The translations under genes and the position numbers were made by a program. The notes beneath the pieces are model-generated. The model saw only the letters and a program-made list of their open reading frames with translations. It ran no database searches and was not told where the DNA came from. This document shows positions 1-9,600 of a stretch of 64,000 nucleotides of DNA, piece after piece. Source of the stretch: Sphingobacteriaceae bacterium (GTDB lineage Bacteria; Bacteroidota; Bacteroidia; B-17B0; Aurantibacillaceae); the NCBI GenBank assembly GCA_016705695.1, contig JADJLA010000009.1, positions 62,001-126,000 of the forward strand. The letters are read 5' to 3'. Positions within the stretch are counted from its first letter, which is position 1; each line of letters begins with the position of its first letter.

Positions 1-1
1 T

Positions 2-181
2 AGCTACGCAGTTACATGCCATAAAGCACAAGGTGGGCAATGGCCCTGCGTTTTTATCGATCATGGCTTTTTAAGCGATGAAACGCTTGACCTAAATTTA
101 ATTAGATGGCTGTATACCGCGCTAACACGGGCAACCGAGCAGGTTTATCTTATAAACTTTAACCCTCAATTGATAGTTTAA
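2..181 (+). CDS. RecD-like ATP-dependent DNA helicase, C-terminal fragment
   Basis: Only the last 59 codons are in the window; the reading frame enters from the left edge and stops at TAA 179-181. The fragment starts with a YAVTCHKAQGGQW segment and continues to WLYTALTRATEQVYLINF. This is the C-terminal UvrD/RecD fold: the TCHKAQG stretch is superfamily-1 helicase motif V and the YTALTRA stretch is motif VI, with its conserved arginine. In the family these motifs couple ATP hydrolysis to 5'-3' unwinding of DNA. The N-terminal Walker motifs lie outside the window, so the exact subfamily is inferred from the C-terminus alone. A PorG-like barrel gene follows 78 bp downstream on the same strand. 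Confidence 0.85.
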   Translation, partial: SYAVTCHKAQGGQWPCVFIDHGFLSDETLDLNLIRWLYTALTRATEQVYLINFNPQLIV

Positions 182-259
182 ATTAACAATCGGCTGCTAT
201 TATCTTTCGATTTTTGGCCTATTTTTAAGTCTTTTTTTTGTATTTTTACCGGAATTTGC

Positions 260-1222
260 ATGATTTTTTGCATCAACTTGAAGAAACTATTTAGCATATT
301 AATTTTAGCCAGTCTTTCCTACTCGGTTATAGGCCAGAACTTTATCAAACCTAACGAATGGAAGAAGTATAAAAAGGAAGTATTCTTTTCTATGGGTGCT
401 TCTAGCTTTTTGGGTGATCTTGGAGGTCGCGATCAAATTGGGAAAGATTTTAGTCCGGCCGATATGGATCTTGCAATGACCCGCACTGCTTTAAGCGGAG
501 GTTTTCGCTATAAGGTTCAAAAGTGGTTTAATGTAACAGGAACACTAAGTTACTTGTTGCTTAGAGGAGATGACGCCGAAACTTTTGAGATATACAGAAA
601 TAATCGAAATCTTAATTTTAAAACTAATGTATTTGAAACTTTATTAAGAACTGAATTTGGTTATTCAAGCGTGCGTTCAACTCGACGCTATTCGCTCAAA
701 AAATCATTATCGGCTATGGTTCACAAACGCACTTGGGAATTGTTTGGTTACACCGGCGTTGGGTTTATTTATTTTAACCCTAAGGGAAAAGCATCTGATG
801 GAAAATTTGTGAAACTTTACAACCTACATACCGAAGGGCAGGGCCTAGCTGGTGGACCAACTCAATACAAACGCATAACAGCAGTTATTCCATTTGGTGT
901 TTATTATAAAATAGTTTGGGATAAAAAATGGAGCTTATCTTTTGACGCTTGTTGGAGAAAAACTTTTAGCGATTATATAGATGATGTTGGCGGAAGATAT
1001 TACGATCCTATTGCTCTTCAAAATGCTTACGGCCCTTTATCGGCTCAAATGGCCGACCCTAGCAAAGGTGATGTTGCAGGAGCCACCAAGCCCGATGGAG
1101 CCGGATTAGCCGCTCAAAGAGGCGATATTGAAAAGGATTCCTACTTTACTTTCCAAGTTGGTGTAGGATACATTTTCAAGAAACAAAGAAAGAAGAAAGC
1201 CCGTCTTAGAAGTAAATTCTAA
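260..1222 (+). CDS. PorG-like (DUF6089) outer-membrane beta-barrel protein
   Basis: A 320-residue secreted protein. Residues 1-25 form a signal peptide ending ...SYSVIGQ; the rest shows alternating aromatic/polar strands typical of an outer-membrane barrel. The N-terminal strand has a FLGDLGG motif and residues 95-125 have an LRGDD...NRNLNFK segment, as in the DUF6089 family that contains PorG, an outer-membrane partner of the type IX secretion machinery. It is longer than typical PorG and ends in a basic tail (KKKARLRSKF). A paralogue with the same motifs and tail lies at 20589-21500. Whether either one is the T9SS PorG cannot be decided here. ATG 260 gives a plausible signal peptide; a TTG a few codons later would also leave a Lys-Lys start. 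Confidence 0.75.
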   Translation: MIFCINLKKLFSILILASLSYSVIGQNFIKPNEWKKYKKEVFFSMGASSFLGDLGGRDQIGKDFSPADMDLAMTRTALSGGFRYKVQKWFNVTGTLSYLLLRGDDAETFEIYRNNRNLNFKTNVFETLLRTEFGYSSVRSTRRYSLKKSLSAMVHKRTWELFGYTGVGFIYFNPKGKASDGKFVKLYNLHTEGQGLAGGPTQYKRITAVIPFGVYYKIVWDKKWSLSFDACWRKTFSDYIDDVGGRYYDPIALQNAYGPLSAQMADPSKGDVAGATKPDGAGLAAQRGDIEKDSYFTFQVGVGYIFKKQRKKKARLRSKF

Positions 1223-1327
1223 CATTTTTTCAGTCACTATCTACTGTGTTTGACAAATTGGCATTTTTTAATGCTTTGGCATAATTTTTACTATTACACT
1301 GTTACATTACTATTAAAACCCTAAAAC

Positions 1328-3220
1328 ATGAGCACCGGTAAAATAAACGTACAAACAGAGAACATCTTCCCTATCATTAAAAAGTTTCTTTATAGTGATA
1401 ACGAGATCTTTTTACGCGAATTGGTTAGCAACGCAACCGACGCAACTCAAAAACTAAAAGCACTTGCATCTATTGGAGAAGCAAAAGTTGAATTAGGAGA
1501 TGTTAAGATTGAAATTGAGGTTGATAAAGCTGCCAAAACCATTACCATTAAGGATAAAGGTATTGGAATGACCAAAGAGGAGATTGAAAAATACATTGCG
1601 CAAATTGCATTTAGTGGTGCTGAGGAATTTGTAAATAAATACAAAGATAAAGTTGACAAGAATGTTGTTATAGGGCATTTTGGTTTAGGATTTTATAGCG
1701 CCTTTATGGTGGCTAAAAAAGTAGAGATATTCTCTCTTTCTTACAAAGAAGGATCCAAAGCTGTTCGTTGGGAATGTGATGGAAGTCCCGAATATCAAAT
1801 CGAAGAAATAAGCAATAAAACCACAAGAGGAACAAATATTGTTTTACATATAGCCGATGATTGTGAGGAATATTTAGAAAATTCTAAAATAGAAGGATTA
1901 TTAAAGAAGTATTGTAAATTTTTACCGGTAGAAATAAAATACGGAACTAAAAAAGATTGGATCTCTACAGGAGAAAAGGACGATAAAGGTGAAGATAAGA
2001 AAAAGGAAGTTGAAATAGATAATATCATCAATAATCCAAATCCTGCGTGGACAAAAAAACCGATAGATCTTAAGGATGATGATTATAAAGCTTTCTATCG
2101 CGAATTGTATCCAATGCAGTTTGAAGAACCATTATTTCATATTCATTTGAATGTTGATTATCCATTTAATCTAACCGGTATTTTATATTTCCCTAAGCTG
2201 AGCAATAAACTGGAAATGCCAAAAGATCGCATCCAGTTATACAGCAACCAGGTGTTTGTTACGGATAATGTAGAGAATATTGTTCCTGATTTCTTAACAC
2301 TTTTGCGTGGTGTAATTGATAGCCCGGATATCCCTTTGAATGTTTCGCGTAGTTATTTGCAAGCTGATGGCAATGTAAAAAAGATATCAGGACATATCAC
2401 TAAAAAAGTTGCCGATAAATTAGAAGAGATCTTTAAAAAAGATAGAGCGGAATTTGAAAAGAAATGGGATGATATAAAAATATTTGTTCAGTACGGAGTT
2501 ATAAGCGATGAGAAGTTTTTTGAGAAAGCAGTTAAATTCTCTTTAGTAAAAACAACTGAAAATACTTACCACACATTTGAAGAATTTGAAGCAAAGGTAA
2601 AACCTATTCAAACAAATAAAGATAAAAAATTGATTTATCTATATGCAACCAATATTGCCGAACAACACGCATACATTGATGCTGCAAAGAGTAGAGGGTA
2701 TGACGTATTGTTAATGGATACTATGTTGGATCCGCATTATATAAATCATTTAGAAGGTAAGTTAAAAGATATTTCGTTTGTTCGTGTTGATGCCGATACT
2801 GTAGATAAGCTTATCAGTAAGGAAGAAAATACGATCAGCAAACTTTCTGAAGACCAACAAAAACAAATTCAGCCTATCATTGAAGAGACAGTGAATAAAG
2901 ACCAGTTTCATGTGGTGTTCGAGAATTTAAGCGAAACGGATGCACCAATGATCATAACCCGTCCTGAATTTATGCGCCGCATGAAAGATATGAATCAAAT
3001 GGGCGGCGGCTCTATGGGCTTTATGGGAAATATGCCGGATATGTATAATTTAGTGGTTAACTCTAATCACCCATTAATTAGTCGCATTTTAAACGAAGGC
3101 GATAGTGATAAAAAGACGAATCTCGCTAAACAAGCAACTGACTTAGCTTTGCTATCTCAGGGATTGTTAAAAGGCGAAGGTTTAACCAAGTTTATTAAGC
3201 GAAGCGTTGAGTTGATATAA
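1328..3220 (+). CDS. htpG: Molecular chaperone HtpG (Hsp90 family)
   Basis: A 630-residue cytosolic Hsp90 homologue of normal bacterial length. The N-terminal GHKL ATPase domain has the LRELVSNATDA helix near residue 30 (the Asn binds Mg-ATP), DKGIGMTKEE near 77, and the glycine-rich lid GHFGLGFYSAFMV near 117. The middle domain carries the LNVSRSYLQ segment near 340 with the catalytic-loop arginine, and a C-terminal dimerisation domain follows. The segment RMKDMNQMGGGSMGFMG near 555 is a methionine/glycine-rich stretch seen in Bacteroidota HtpG. The family assists folding and stress recovery of client proteins by ATP-driven clamp closure. Its own terminator-like hairpin follows the stop codon. 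No sigma-32 or CIRCE-type site was seen upstream. Confidence 0.97.
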   Translation: MSTGKINVQTENIFPIIKKFLYSDNEIFLRELVSNATDATQKLKALASIGEAKVELGDVKIEIEVDKAAKTITIKDKGIGMTKEEIEKYIAQIAFSGAEEFVNKYKDKVDKNVVIGHFGLGFYSAFMVAKKVEIFSLSYKEGSKAVRWECDGSPEYQIEEISNKTTRGTNIVLHIADDCEEYLENSKIEGLLKKYCKFLPVEIKYGTKKDWISTGEKDDKGEDKKKEVEIDNIINNPNPAWTKKPIDLKDDDYKAFYRELYPMQFEEPLFHIHLNVDYPFNLTGILYFPKLSNKLEMPKDRIQLYSNQVFVTDNVENIVPDFLTLLRGVIDSPDIPLNVSRSYLQADGNVKKISGHITKKVADKLEEIFKKDRAEFEKKWDDIKIFVQYGVISDEKFFEKAVKFSLVKTTENTYHTFEEFEAKVKPIQTNKDKKLIYLYATNIAEQHAYIDAAKSRGYDVLLMDTMLDPHYINHLEGKLKDISFVRVDADTVDKLISKEENTISKLSEDQQKQIQPIIEETVNKDQFHVVFENLSETDAPMIITRPEFMRRMKDMNQMGGGSMGFMGNMPDMYNLVVNSNHPLISRILNEGDSDKKTNLAKQATDLALLSQGLLKGEGLTKFIKRSVELI

Positions 3221-3241
3221 TAAATACGATAACAGTATGTT

Positions 3242-3268
3242 AAAAGGCGTTCATGTAACGCCTTTTTG
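3242..3268 (+). terminator. Rho-independent terminator after htpG
   Basis: A short hairpin with arms AAAGGCGTT and AACGCCTTT and a 3-4 nt loop, followed by a T-run, begins about 20 nt after the htpG stop. Its T-run (TTTTTGCA) also supplies the TTTG -33 element of the next gene's promoter, so terminator and promoter overlap. Confidence 0.85.
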
Positions 3269-3296
3269 CATTTATAAAATTACTTATGTAATTTAA
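3265..3296 (+). promoter_or_regulatory. Promoter of the first WG-repeat gene (TTTG-N20-TAATTTAA)
   Basis: TTTG at 3265-3268 is followed after 20 nt by TAATTTAA at 3289-3296, a near match to the Bacteroidota consensus TTTG-N19-21-TAnnTTTG. The 22-nt block 3280-3301 recurs with one mismatch at 4646-4667, again 20 nt after a TTTG and upstream of the paralogous gene. The conserved spacing in two copies is the main support. Confidence 0.6.
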
Positions 3297-3325
3297 AGGT
3301 TGTAAGCATCTAAATTGAAAATCAT

Positions 3326-4585
3326 ATGGACATGAAAAAGTTAGTTGTGTTTCTTTTGGCTTTACTTGGCTTTGATCTGTGCGCTCAGTTAAAACCGTAT
3401 TATGATAAAAAACAAAGCTATTGGGGATATAAAGATTCTACTACAGGAAAATCGATACATGCGGGATATATTACAGCGTTCAATTTTAAAAATGGTTATG
3501 CCGTTGTTGAAGAACATGATAGGATAATTTTGATCAACAAGGATGGAGACATGCATGTGGTGTTCAATCATGCCAAGATAATTAATGGTACTCCTAGAAA
3601 AATGTTTTTTGTAAATGATTCTGTGGCTGGAGAATACTTGGAAGATGGAACTCTTGTAAAGGAAATTCGATTTAAGCAAGCATATAAGTGTCCGAATTTT
3701 GGAGATTTTTTTGTGCTAAAAGATGGAAATAGGGTTGGTTTTTTTGATATGTACAAAGGCCTTGTTTTACCAATGGAATATGAAACACAAAATTTCGAAA
3801 GTACGTTTAATGCGGATGGAGATCTTTATTTTTCGGAGAAGGCACGGTTTTGTTTAAAGCATAATGGTAAATGGGGAATTATTGATCCATATGTAGAAAC
3901 CATTTTACCATTCGAATACGATTATCTTGTAAAACTAGATACGTTATTTGGAGCTTGCAAAAATGGAAAATGTGGAGTTATAAATGAAAGGGCTTTTGTG
4001 AGGATCCCTTTTATTTATGAGACATTCCTTGGTAGATATTCAAGTCATGGGTTTTATGCTCGAAAGGAAGATCCTTTTATATTTATGGATAAAGGAAAGA
4101 TTATTTTTTACCGCTTGGATATTAATAAAGTGGTTGATAAAGTACCTGCAAGTGAAAATGAGTGGGGGAGGTTGGCGATGATGACAGTATATGATCAACA
4201 AGGGAAGGTAGGCTTAGTGGATACTGTTGGCAAAATTTTGATTCCAATAGAATTTGATGGGCTTAATTCGTCGAACGAAAAAGGTGATCAGTTTGATCCG
4301 TTTTGGATAGCTTGTAAAGATAAAAAGTGTGGAGTGTATGAGCGTAGTAAAGGTTATAAGATCGTGCCTTTCGAATGTGAAAATATCCAAACGGGTATAA
4401 TTGATGGAAAGACCTATTATGTTGTTACAAAGAATAGAAAGCAGGGTTTGTTTGATATGAACATGAAACCTATAACAGATTACCTTTATAATTACTTAAG
4501 CTTTAATACAAATGATCTCTCCATATACAACGAGGGTAGATCAGGAACACTTTCAGTGAAAGGCGAAGCCAAATGGGAAAAATGA
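3326..4585 (+). CDS. Secreted WG-repeat protein, copy 1
   Basis: A 419-residue protein with a short signal peptide (MKKLVVFLLALLGFDLCAQ; a start at 3326 or at the Lys-Lys ATG 3332 is possible). The mature part has about seven WG-type repeats of roughly 40-50 residues, each with a K(W/C/V)G(I/V/L)xD-like start and an xPFEY-like end (for example KWGIIDPYVETILPFEYDYL). WG repeats are predicted beta structures with no settled function; a binding or scaffold role in the periplasm is inference. The next gene is a paralogue with the same length, architecture and promoter block, so this is a tandem duplication. Confidence 0.85.
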   Translation: MDMKKLVVFLLALLGFDLCAQLKPYYDKKQSYWGYKDSTTGKSIHAGYITAFNFKNGYAVVEEHDRIILINKDGDMHVVFNHAKIINGTPRKMFFVNDSVAGEYLEDGTLVKEIRFKQAYKCPNFGDFFVLKDGNRVGFFDMYKGLVLPMEYETQNFESTFNADGDLYFSEKARFCLKHNGKWGIIDPYVETILPFEYDYLVKLDTLFGACKNGKCGVINERAFVRIPFIYETFLGRYSSHGFYARKEDPFIFMDKGKIIFYRLDINKVVDKVPASENEWGRLAMMTVYDQQGKVGLVDTVGKILIPIEFDGLNSSNEKGDQFDPFWIACKDKKCGVYERSKGYKIVPFECENIQTGIIDGKTYYVVTKNRKQGLFDMNMKPITDYLYNYLSFNTNDLSIYNEGRSGTLSVKGEAKWEK

Positions 4586-4630
4586 GGTGAATTATCTATT
4601 CATTAAATAAAACACCTGGTGGGTCTATGC

Positions 4631-4662
4631 TTTGTTTTTATTGATTTACTTATGTAATTTAA
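4631..4662 (+). promoter_or_regulatory. Promoter of the second WG-repeat gene (TTTG-N20-TAATTTAA)
   Basis: TTTG at 4631-4634 and TAATTTAA at 4655-4662 are separated by 20 nt, exactly as upstream of the first copy. The surrounding 22 nt (4646-4667) match 3280-3301 at 21 positions while the flanking DNA has diverged, which suggests the block is conserved because it works. Confidence 0.6.
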
Positions 4663-4686
4663 CGGTTAATACTAAAGAAATAGAAA

Positions 4687-5961
4687 ATGAACGCGCTAAA
4701 GTTTTTAATAATATTCTTCTTCTTCGTGAACCTTTCGGGGTTTTCGCAAATGGAACCAAGCACTAATAAAGCAGGTAAAAGCGGTTACAAGGATAAAAAA
4801 ACAGGCAAGATAATTCCGTTCATTTATGATGATGCGAAGCAATTTCACGATGGGGAAGCTTTAGTGCGTAAAGAAAAGGTACATTTTCTAATAGATAAAA
4901 ACGGTAAAAAACTTAAGGAGATCCCTTATCCGAGTGTAAAATATGTTCAAAAAGGTGAATATATGTTTCAGAGTGATTCGGCCTGGGGAATAATAAGTTC
5001 ATCAGGAGAGGTTAAAGTTAGAATGGATTTTACCGAACTAGTGAGGAGTGGAATGATCGAAAATGTTTACGTAGCAAGAAAGGGAGACAAGATCGGGATA
5101 TTCTCAACTGAAACGGGTGTTATTTTACCCATGGAGTATGAATGTGATGAGTTTGAAAAAGTATTTGGTCGCGATGGTGATGTGTATTTTGGGGAAACAA
5201 GCCCTTTAACTCTAAAGCATAAGGATAAGTGGGGTGTAATAGAATTGCATGGAAAAATTATTTTACCTTTTGAGTATGAACATTTAAAGGCGATCGGTGG
5301 TTATTTAAAAGAACCTAAGGGATATCTTGGCGCTAAAAAGAACGGCAAGTATGGATTGATCGATTATCAAGGTAAAGAGCAGATCCCTTTTGAATATGAT
5401 TTTTTCTTAGGACAATACTGCAACAGAGAGCGTAACCAAAATGACCCATATGTTTTTATGAATGGTGAAAAAATTGTACTTTATGATCTTTCGGCAAAAT
5501 CAGTTATTGCAAAGGCATCTCGCAGTAATGAATCTTATTATATTTTGGATTATTGCACGCTTTCAAAGGGAAATAAACGGGGTGTTATTGATACGCTTGG
5601 AAATATCATAATACCCTTTGAATATGATGTGATATTTTTTGGCGGCGCAGATTTCTTTGAAAAACAAACCTTGTCAACCTATTGCGTGAAGAAGGGCAGT
5701 ACTTGTGCTTTGTATGTGCCTGGCGTGGGATTAAAAACACCTTTTTTGGAAGGTCGTAGTTTGGAATATGGTAAAGCGTATGATAAGAATTGTTTTATAC
5801 GCTATAAAGGAGATGAATGCGCTTTACTTGATGCGGAATTCAAGGTCATCTTCAAATTCGACTTTAAGGACATTAGTTTTTTTCAGAATAAAATAGTAAC
5901 CTACGATAAGGATGGTAAAATGGGCGTAGTAGGACTCGATGGAAAGATCACTTGGGAATAG
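4687..5961 (+). CDS. Secreted WG-repeat protein, copy 2
   Basis: A 424-residue paralogue of the preceding gene: signal peptide in residues 1-20 (...VNLSGFSQ), then SGYKDKKTGKIIPFIYDDA and further WG-type units such as KWGVIELHGKIILPFEYEHL and KYGLIDYQGKEQIPFEYDFF. Unit order follows copy 1, with matching landmarks (the VLPMEYE unit, a later PYVFM/PFIFM segment, a C-terminal K..W.K/W.E end). The two genes are clearly diverged at the protein level, so the duplication is not recent. The function is unknown; secretion is inferred from the signal peptide. Confidence 0.85.
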   Translation: MNALKFLIIFFFFVNLSGFSQMEPSTNKAGKSGYKDKKTGKIIPFIYDDAKQFHDGEALVRKEKVHFLIDKNGKKLKEIPYPSVKYVQKGEYMFQSDSAWGIISSSGEVKVRMDFTELVRSGMIENVYVARKGDKIGIFSTETGVILPMEYECDEFEKVFGRDGDVYFGETSPLTLKHKDKWGVIELHGKIILPFEYEHLKAIGGYLKEPKGYLGAKKNGKYGLIDYQGKEQIPFEYDFFLGQYCNRERNQNDPYVFMNGEKIVLYDLSAKSVIAKASRSNESYYILDYCTLSKGNKRGVIDTLGNIIIPFEYDVIFFGGADFFEKQTLSTYCVKKGSTCALYVPGVGLKTPFLEGRSLEYGKAYDKNCFIRYKGDECALLDAEFKVIFKFDFKDISFFQNKIVTYDKDGKMGVVGLDGKITWE

Positions 5962-5982
5962 CTAAAGTAAAATGAATGTGAT

Positions 5983-6683
5983 CTATTTTTTGATCTCTGT
6001 TAATTCACTCTTCCCTAAAAATTTTCCACTCTCTTTGTAGGATTCACTTTTTACGGTACCAACTTCGTAGTTAAACCAAATAATGCTTTTGCTTTAATAG
6101 TGAACATGGTTTTAGTTTCTACAAATTCCGATAATTTATAGCATTCAAAAGTTCCCGCAGGCGTTGTTACACTTTCTTTAGCCTCAACTTTTCTGTTGCT
6201 GATCTTAATATTTAAGCCCGACATTGGCATTACCATTCCTTCCTTAGTTTTAAATGTGAACTTTACGTCCGCGTCTTTCAATGAACTCCCAACCACAAGT
6301 TCAGAAGGATATTCCAAATTATTTCCTTCCATGGTCATTTCCATATCTTTGTATGCGTCTTGTTGTTGTTGTGGCATACTCATTTTCATGTCAAATATCA
6401 AAACTCCATTATCGCACTTTATCATAAAATCACTCACAGTACTTGGCTTTCCCTTTTTGTCAAAGTTTTCCTGGTGCGCCATTACAGAAGCTCCTGCAGC
6501 AGTTTTAGAAACTTTAGTATAAGTTGTTTTTGTGCTTCCTGTTACTTTGCCATCATCATTATATGAGGTCATGGTTGTAGCAGTGCCTTCTGTAAAGAAA
6601 ATGATCTTCTTACAATCTCCCGGTAAGAATGTGAAGCTGCAAAATAATGCAGTAACGGCAATTGTTGTTAATAGTTTTTTCAT
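5983..6683 (-). CDS. TapB-like secreted protein, frameshifted near its C-terminus
   Basis: The open frame gives 210 residues from ATG 6681-6683 to TAA 6051-6053: a signal peptide (MKKLLTTIAVTALFCSFTFLPGD), then a beta-rich domain with TPAGTFECYKLSEF near residue 175, typical of TapB/DUF3108-like periplasmic proteins. After ...MFTIKAKA the frame is lost. In another frame the sequence continues WFNYEVGTVKSESYKESG and KFLGKSELTEIKK to TAG 5983-5985, the expected family ending. One missing base near 6081-6085 would restore about 232 residues. It could be a sequencing error or a recent pseudogene. It lies just downstream of the SMC-type operon, but a functional link is not suggested by the sequence. 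Confidence 0.75.
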
Positions 6684-6690
6684 ATAAAAA

Positions 6691-9600
6691 TTAAGCTTCT
6701 ACTTCTGTTACTATACTTGGGAAGATACGAACGTTGTTGTTCTCTTCTCTTCTAAATTGATAGGTGTATTTGTAATGACTCTCTAATCCCGATTTGTTTG
6801 GCAAACCGTTGATCATCATAATATTTCTATTCTTCGCAAAACGTAAAAGTTCGCGCAAATAGTGAGCCGAAATTTGTCCTACCTCGTCAATGATACAGTG
6901 TACTTTAAAGTCTTTACTGCTACGATGAGAAGATTCCTTGATAAATACATGGAGTAGGGTAATATAAATGATCGCTTTTACAAGTATGTCTGTTCCGGTA
7001 CTTCCAATGCTGTCAATTTTGTGTGTCCAGCCGGTTTCGTTCATACCTTCTTTAATGTTGAACTTCAACTCAAACAGATCTTGTAATCTGATCTCTTCTT
7101 GCTCTTGTTCTTTGATGGCATTACGCAATTGCTCAAGCAATTTAACCGCTCTTCCACTGATCTCACGTTTTTGGCCTGTAGCAAAGTCGGTATTAAATAA
7201 ACCTTCGTTGTAAACTAATCCATTCTCTTCGCGGAACTCTTGAATACGTTTTAATAACTTGTAAACCTTATTATCCGATTCCTCTAAACGAATCTTGATA
7301 AACTCGATCAATTTACTTTCTTCAAACTCTGCTTTCTTAAAGTCTTCAGCGATTAATTGAATAATATGTTGGATCTTATCTTTTTGTCCACTCAGCTCTT
7401 TTACTTTAGTAGCAATACTGTCTGTTACTAAGCCAATTTGTGTGGCTGTTTCTGCAATTGATAATTCAATTTTATTTTCGTTGATGAACGAACGTAAGTT
7501 TTGAGCAAAACGCTCGTATTCACCTTGCGTAGCATCGTTACGAATGATAAAATTAAAGTGGTTGTCAATACGATACTTACCTGCAAACTCATTTACATAA
7601 CGCTGGAAAGCTCCGTACTCTTCGTTAAAGTGCGAATCGTTCTTTAATAACTGAGTACAAAGATCCATGATATTGTAATTGGTGCGTTTTGCTTCGGCAC
7701 GTTCAATTATATCAGAGTATTTTGCATACACCGGAGTTTCACGGAAATTATTACTATAGAAATTGATACCATTATTAAAGTCTATCAACTCTTCATCAAA
7801 CGCACGTTTTTGTTTATTGAGTTCCATGCGTTTCATGTTGTACTTACGAGTTGTATCTTCTAATTGAATTCCAAGATCGTTATTTGACTTCACGAATTCC
7901 TCTTTTTTCTGAATAAGATCAGGAAGTTTGTCAAATATCTCACGCTTATCTTTCATGTAATCACTTACAATTTGTGAGTATTGCTCGATCTCTTTCAGTA
8001 ATTCCTGCAATTCGTTCATTCGTTTCTCAACATTCTTCAATTGTTTCGAATCTACTCCCTTGCTCTTGAAATTACTTTCTTTTTCCTTCGCTAATTCTTC
8101 TTCTTTGTTCTCAAACTCTTTTACTTGGTTCTTTTTTTCAACCTCAAGCTCGCTGATCTCTGTTTCTTGTCTTTGTTTTAATTCAGATAAACGCTCATCG
8201 TTGTAAACTTTTAATTTTTCAAATTGAGTTGTAAATTCATTTATAACGGTATTCTTCTTTTTGTTTAAAATGTTTAATTCCTCTTCAATGATATTTAAAC
8301 GTTGACGGTTTCCGCTTAACGATTCTTCAATTTCCTTACCTGCTCTTAATTTCCAGTCTTCAAATTCTTCAGATAGTTTTTTCTCGCGCTTATCTGCTAA
8401 TTCTAAAGAGTAGCTTAATACTTTTACATCTTCTTTTAATTCGCCCAATTGCTTACCGTATTTATCGGCAGCTATCATTTTTTCTTCGTTGTTGCTTGCT
8501 TGAAATTGGTTCAGTGCTTCTTCAAGATCGCGAATTATGGCCAAACGTTCATTTTTTTCAAATTGGTATTGTTCAATTGATTTTGAAACTACTTCAACCG
8601 GTTCTAAATTTAAACTGATACCATATAACGTACTCGCTGCTTCTTCTTTTAATTCGGGAGTAAGATCGGTTCTAAATAATAATTTCTCATTTACAACTTT
8701 ACCAATACTCTCATGCCAGTTTTTTACGTTCTTCTCAAGGTATCCGTAAAATGCATCGTGTTGTACATTTAATTTTTCTTCAATATCCTTGATCTCAGTT
8801 TTAACCTTAATGATCTCGTTATTGGTTTGATTGATGCGGTTGTTCAACGAAGCTTTTAAACGTTGCTCTAATGCCTCCCACTCGCGTTGCAAAGTAGACA
8901 CCATGTTTTGCTTAATAGCTCTTTCACTTTTGTTCTTATAACTTACCGCGCGTAATTCAGCTAATTCATTCTCTAAATTCTTTATCTCATTCTCGTAAAA
9001 GCGAGTGTTACGAATAACTTTTTCCTCACTTTTTAATTCGTTGAATTCAATTTGCTTATTTGTCGCTTCTTGCGAAACTTCATTTAAGGCCTCTTCACGT
9101 TTATCTTTTAATTCTGTATCACGCTTATTGTATTCGTTCTTTTGAAGTAATTGTAATTCGTTATAGTGATTAAATACCTCACTGGTTTTCGAATTTACTT
9201 TATTAACGTAAGCGCTTTTATCGTTACGCAATTGCTCAATTAAAGAGCTGTATTTTACTTCAATACTTGCTACGTTAGATGTTAAGCTTTCGTATTCTCG
9301 GCGAGCAATATTAAGATCTACTTGAAGTTTCTCACGTTCTGCATTTTTTTCAACCGCCTCATCAATATTCTTCTCTTTATAGGTCTTTAATTTTTTATTA
9401 GCTTCTCTTATTGTTCTATCATAATAACCTATCTCTTCACGAATGTTGTTTTGTTTATCCTCGATGCTATTTTTTAAGGCGTCATGTTCGGTAGCTAAGT
9501 TATCAAGCTCTTCTTCTTTCTTTTTGGCTGCTTCACGAATGGCTTCATTTTGCGATTCAGCAAAACGTAAACTACTTCCCAATTTATCGGCCATTTCCAT

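Noticed and set aside
6051..6683. Treating the 210-residue TapB-like frame as the complete protein
   Set aside because: The expected family C-terminus is present just downstream in another frame, ending at 5983, so the short version is a frameshift product.
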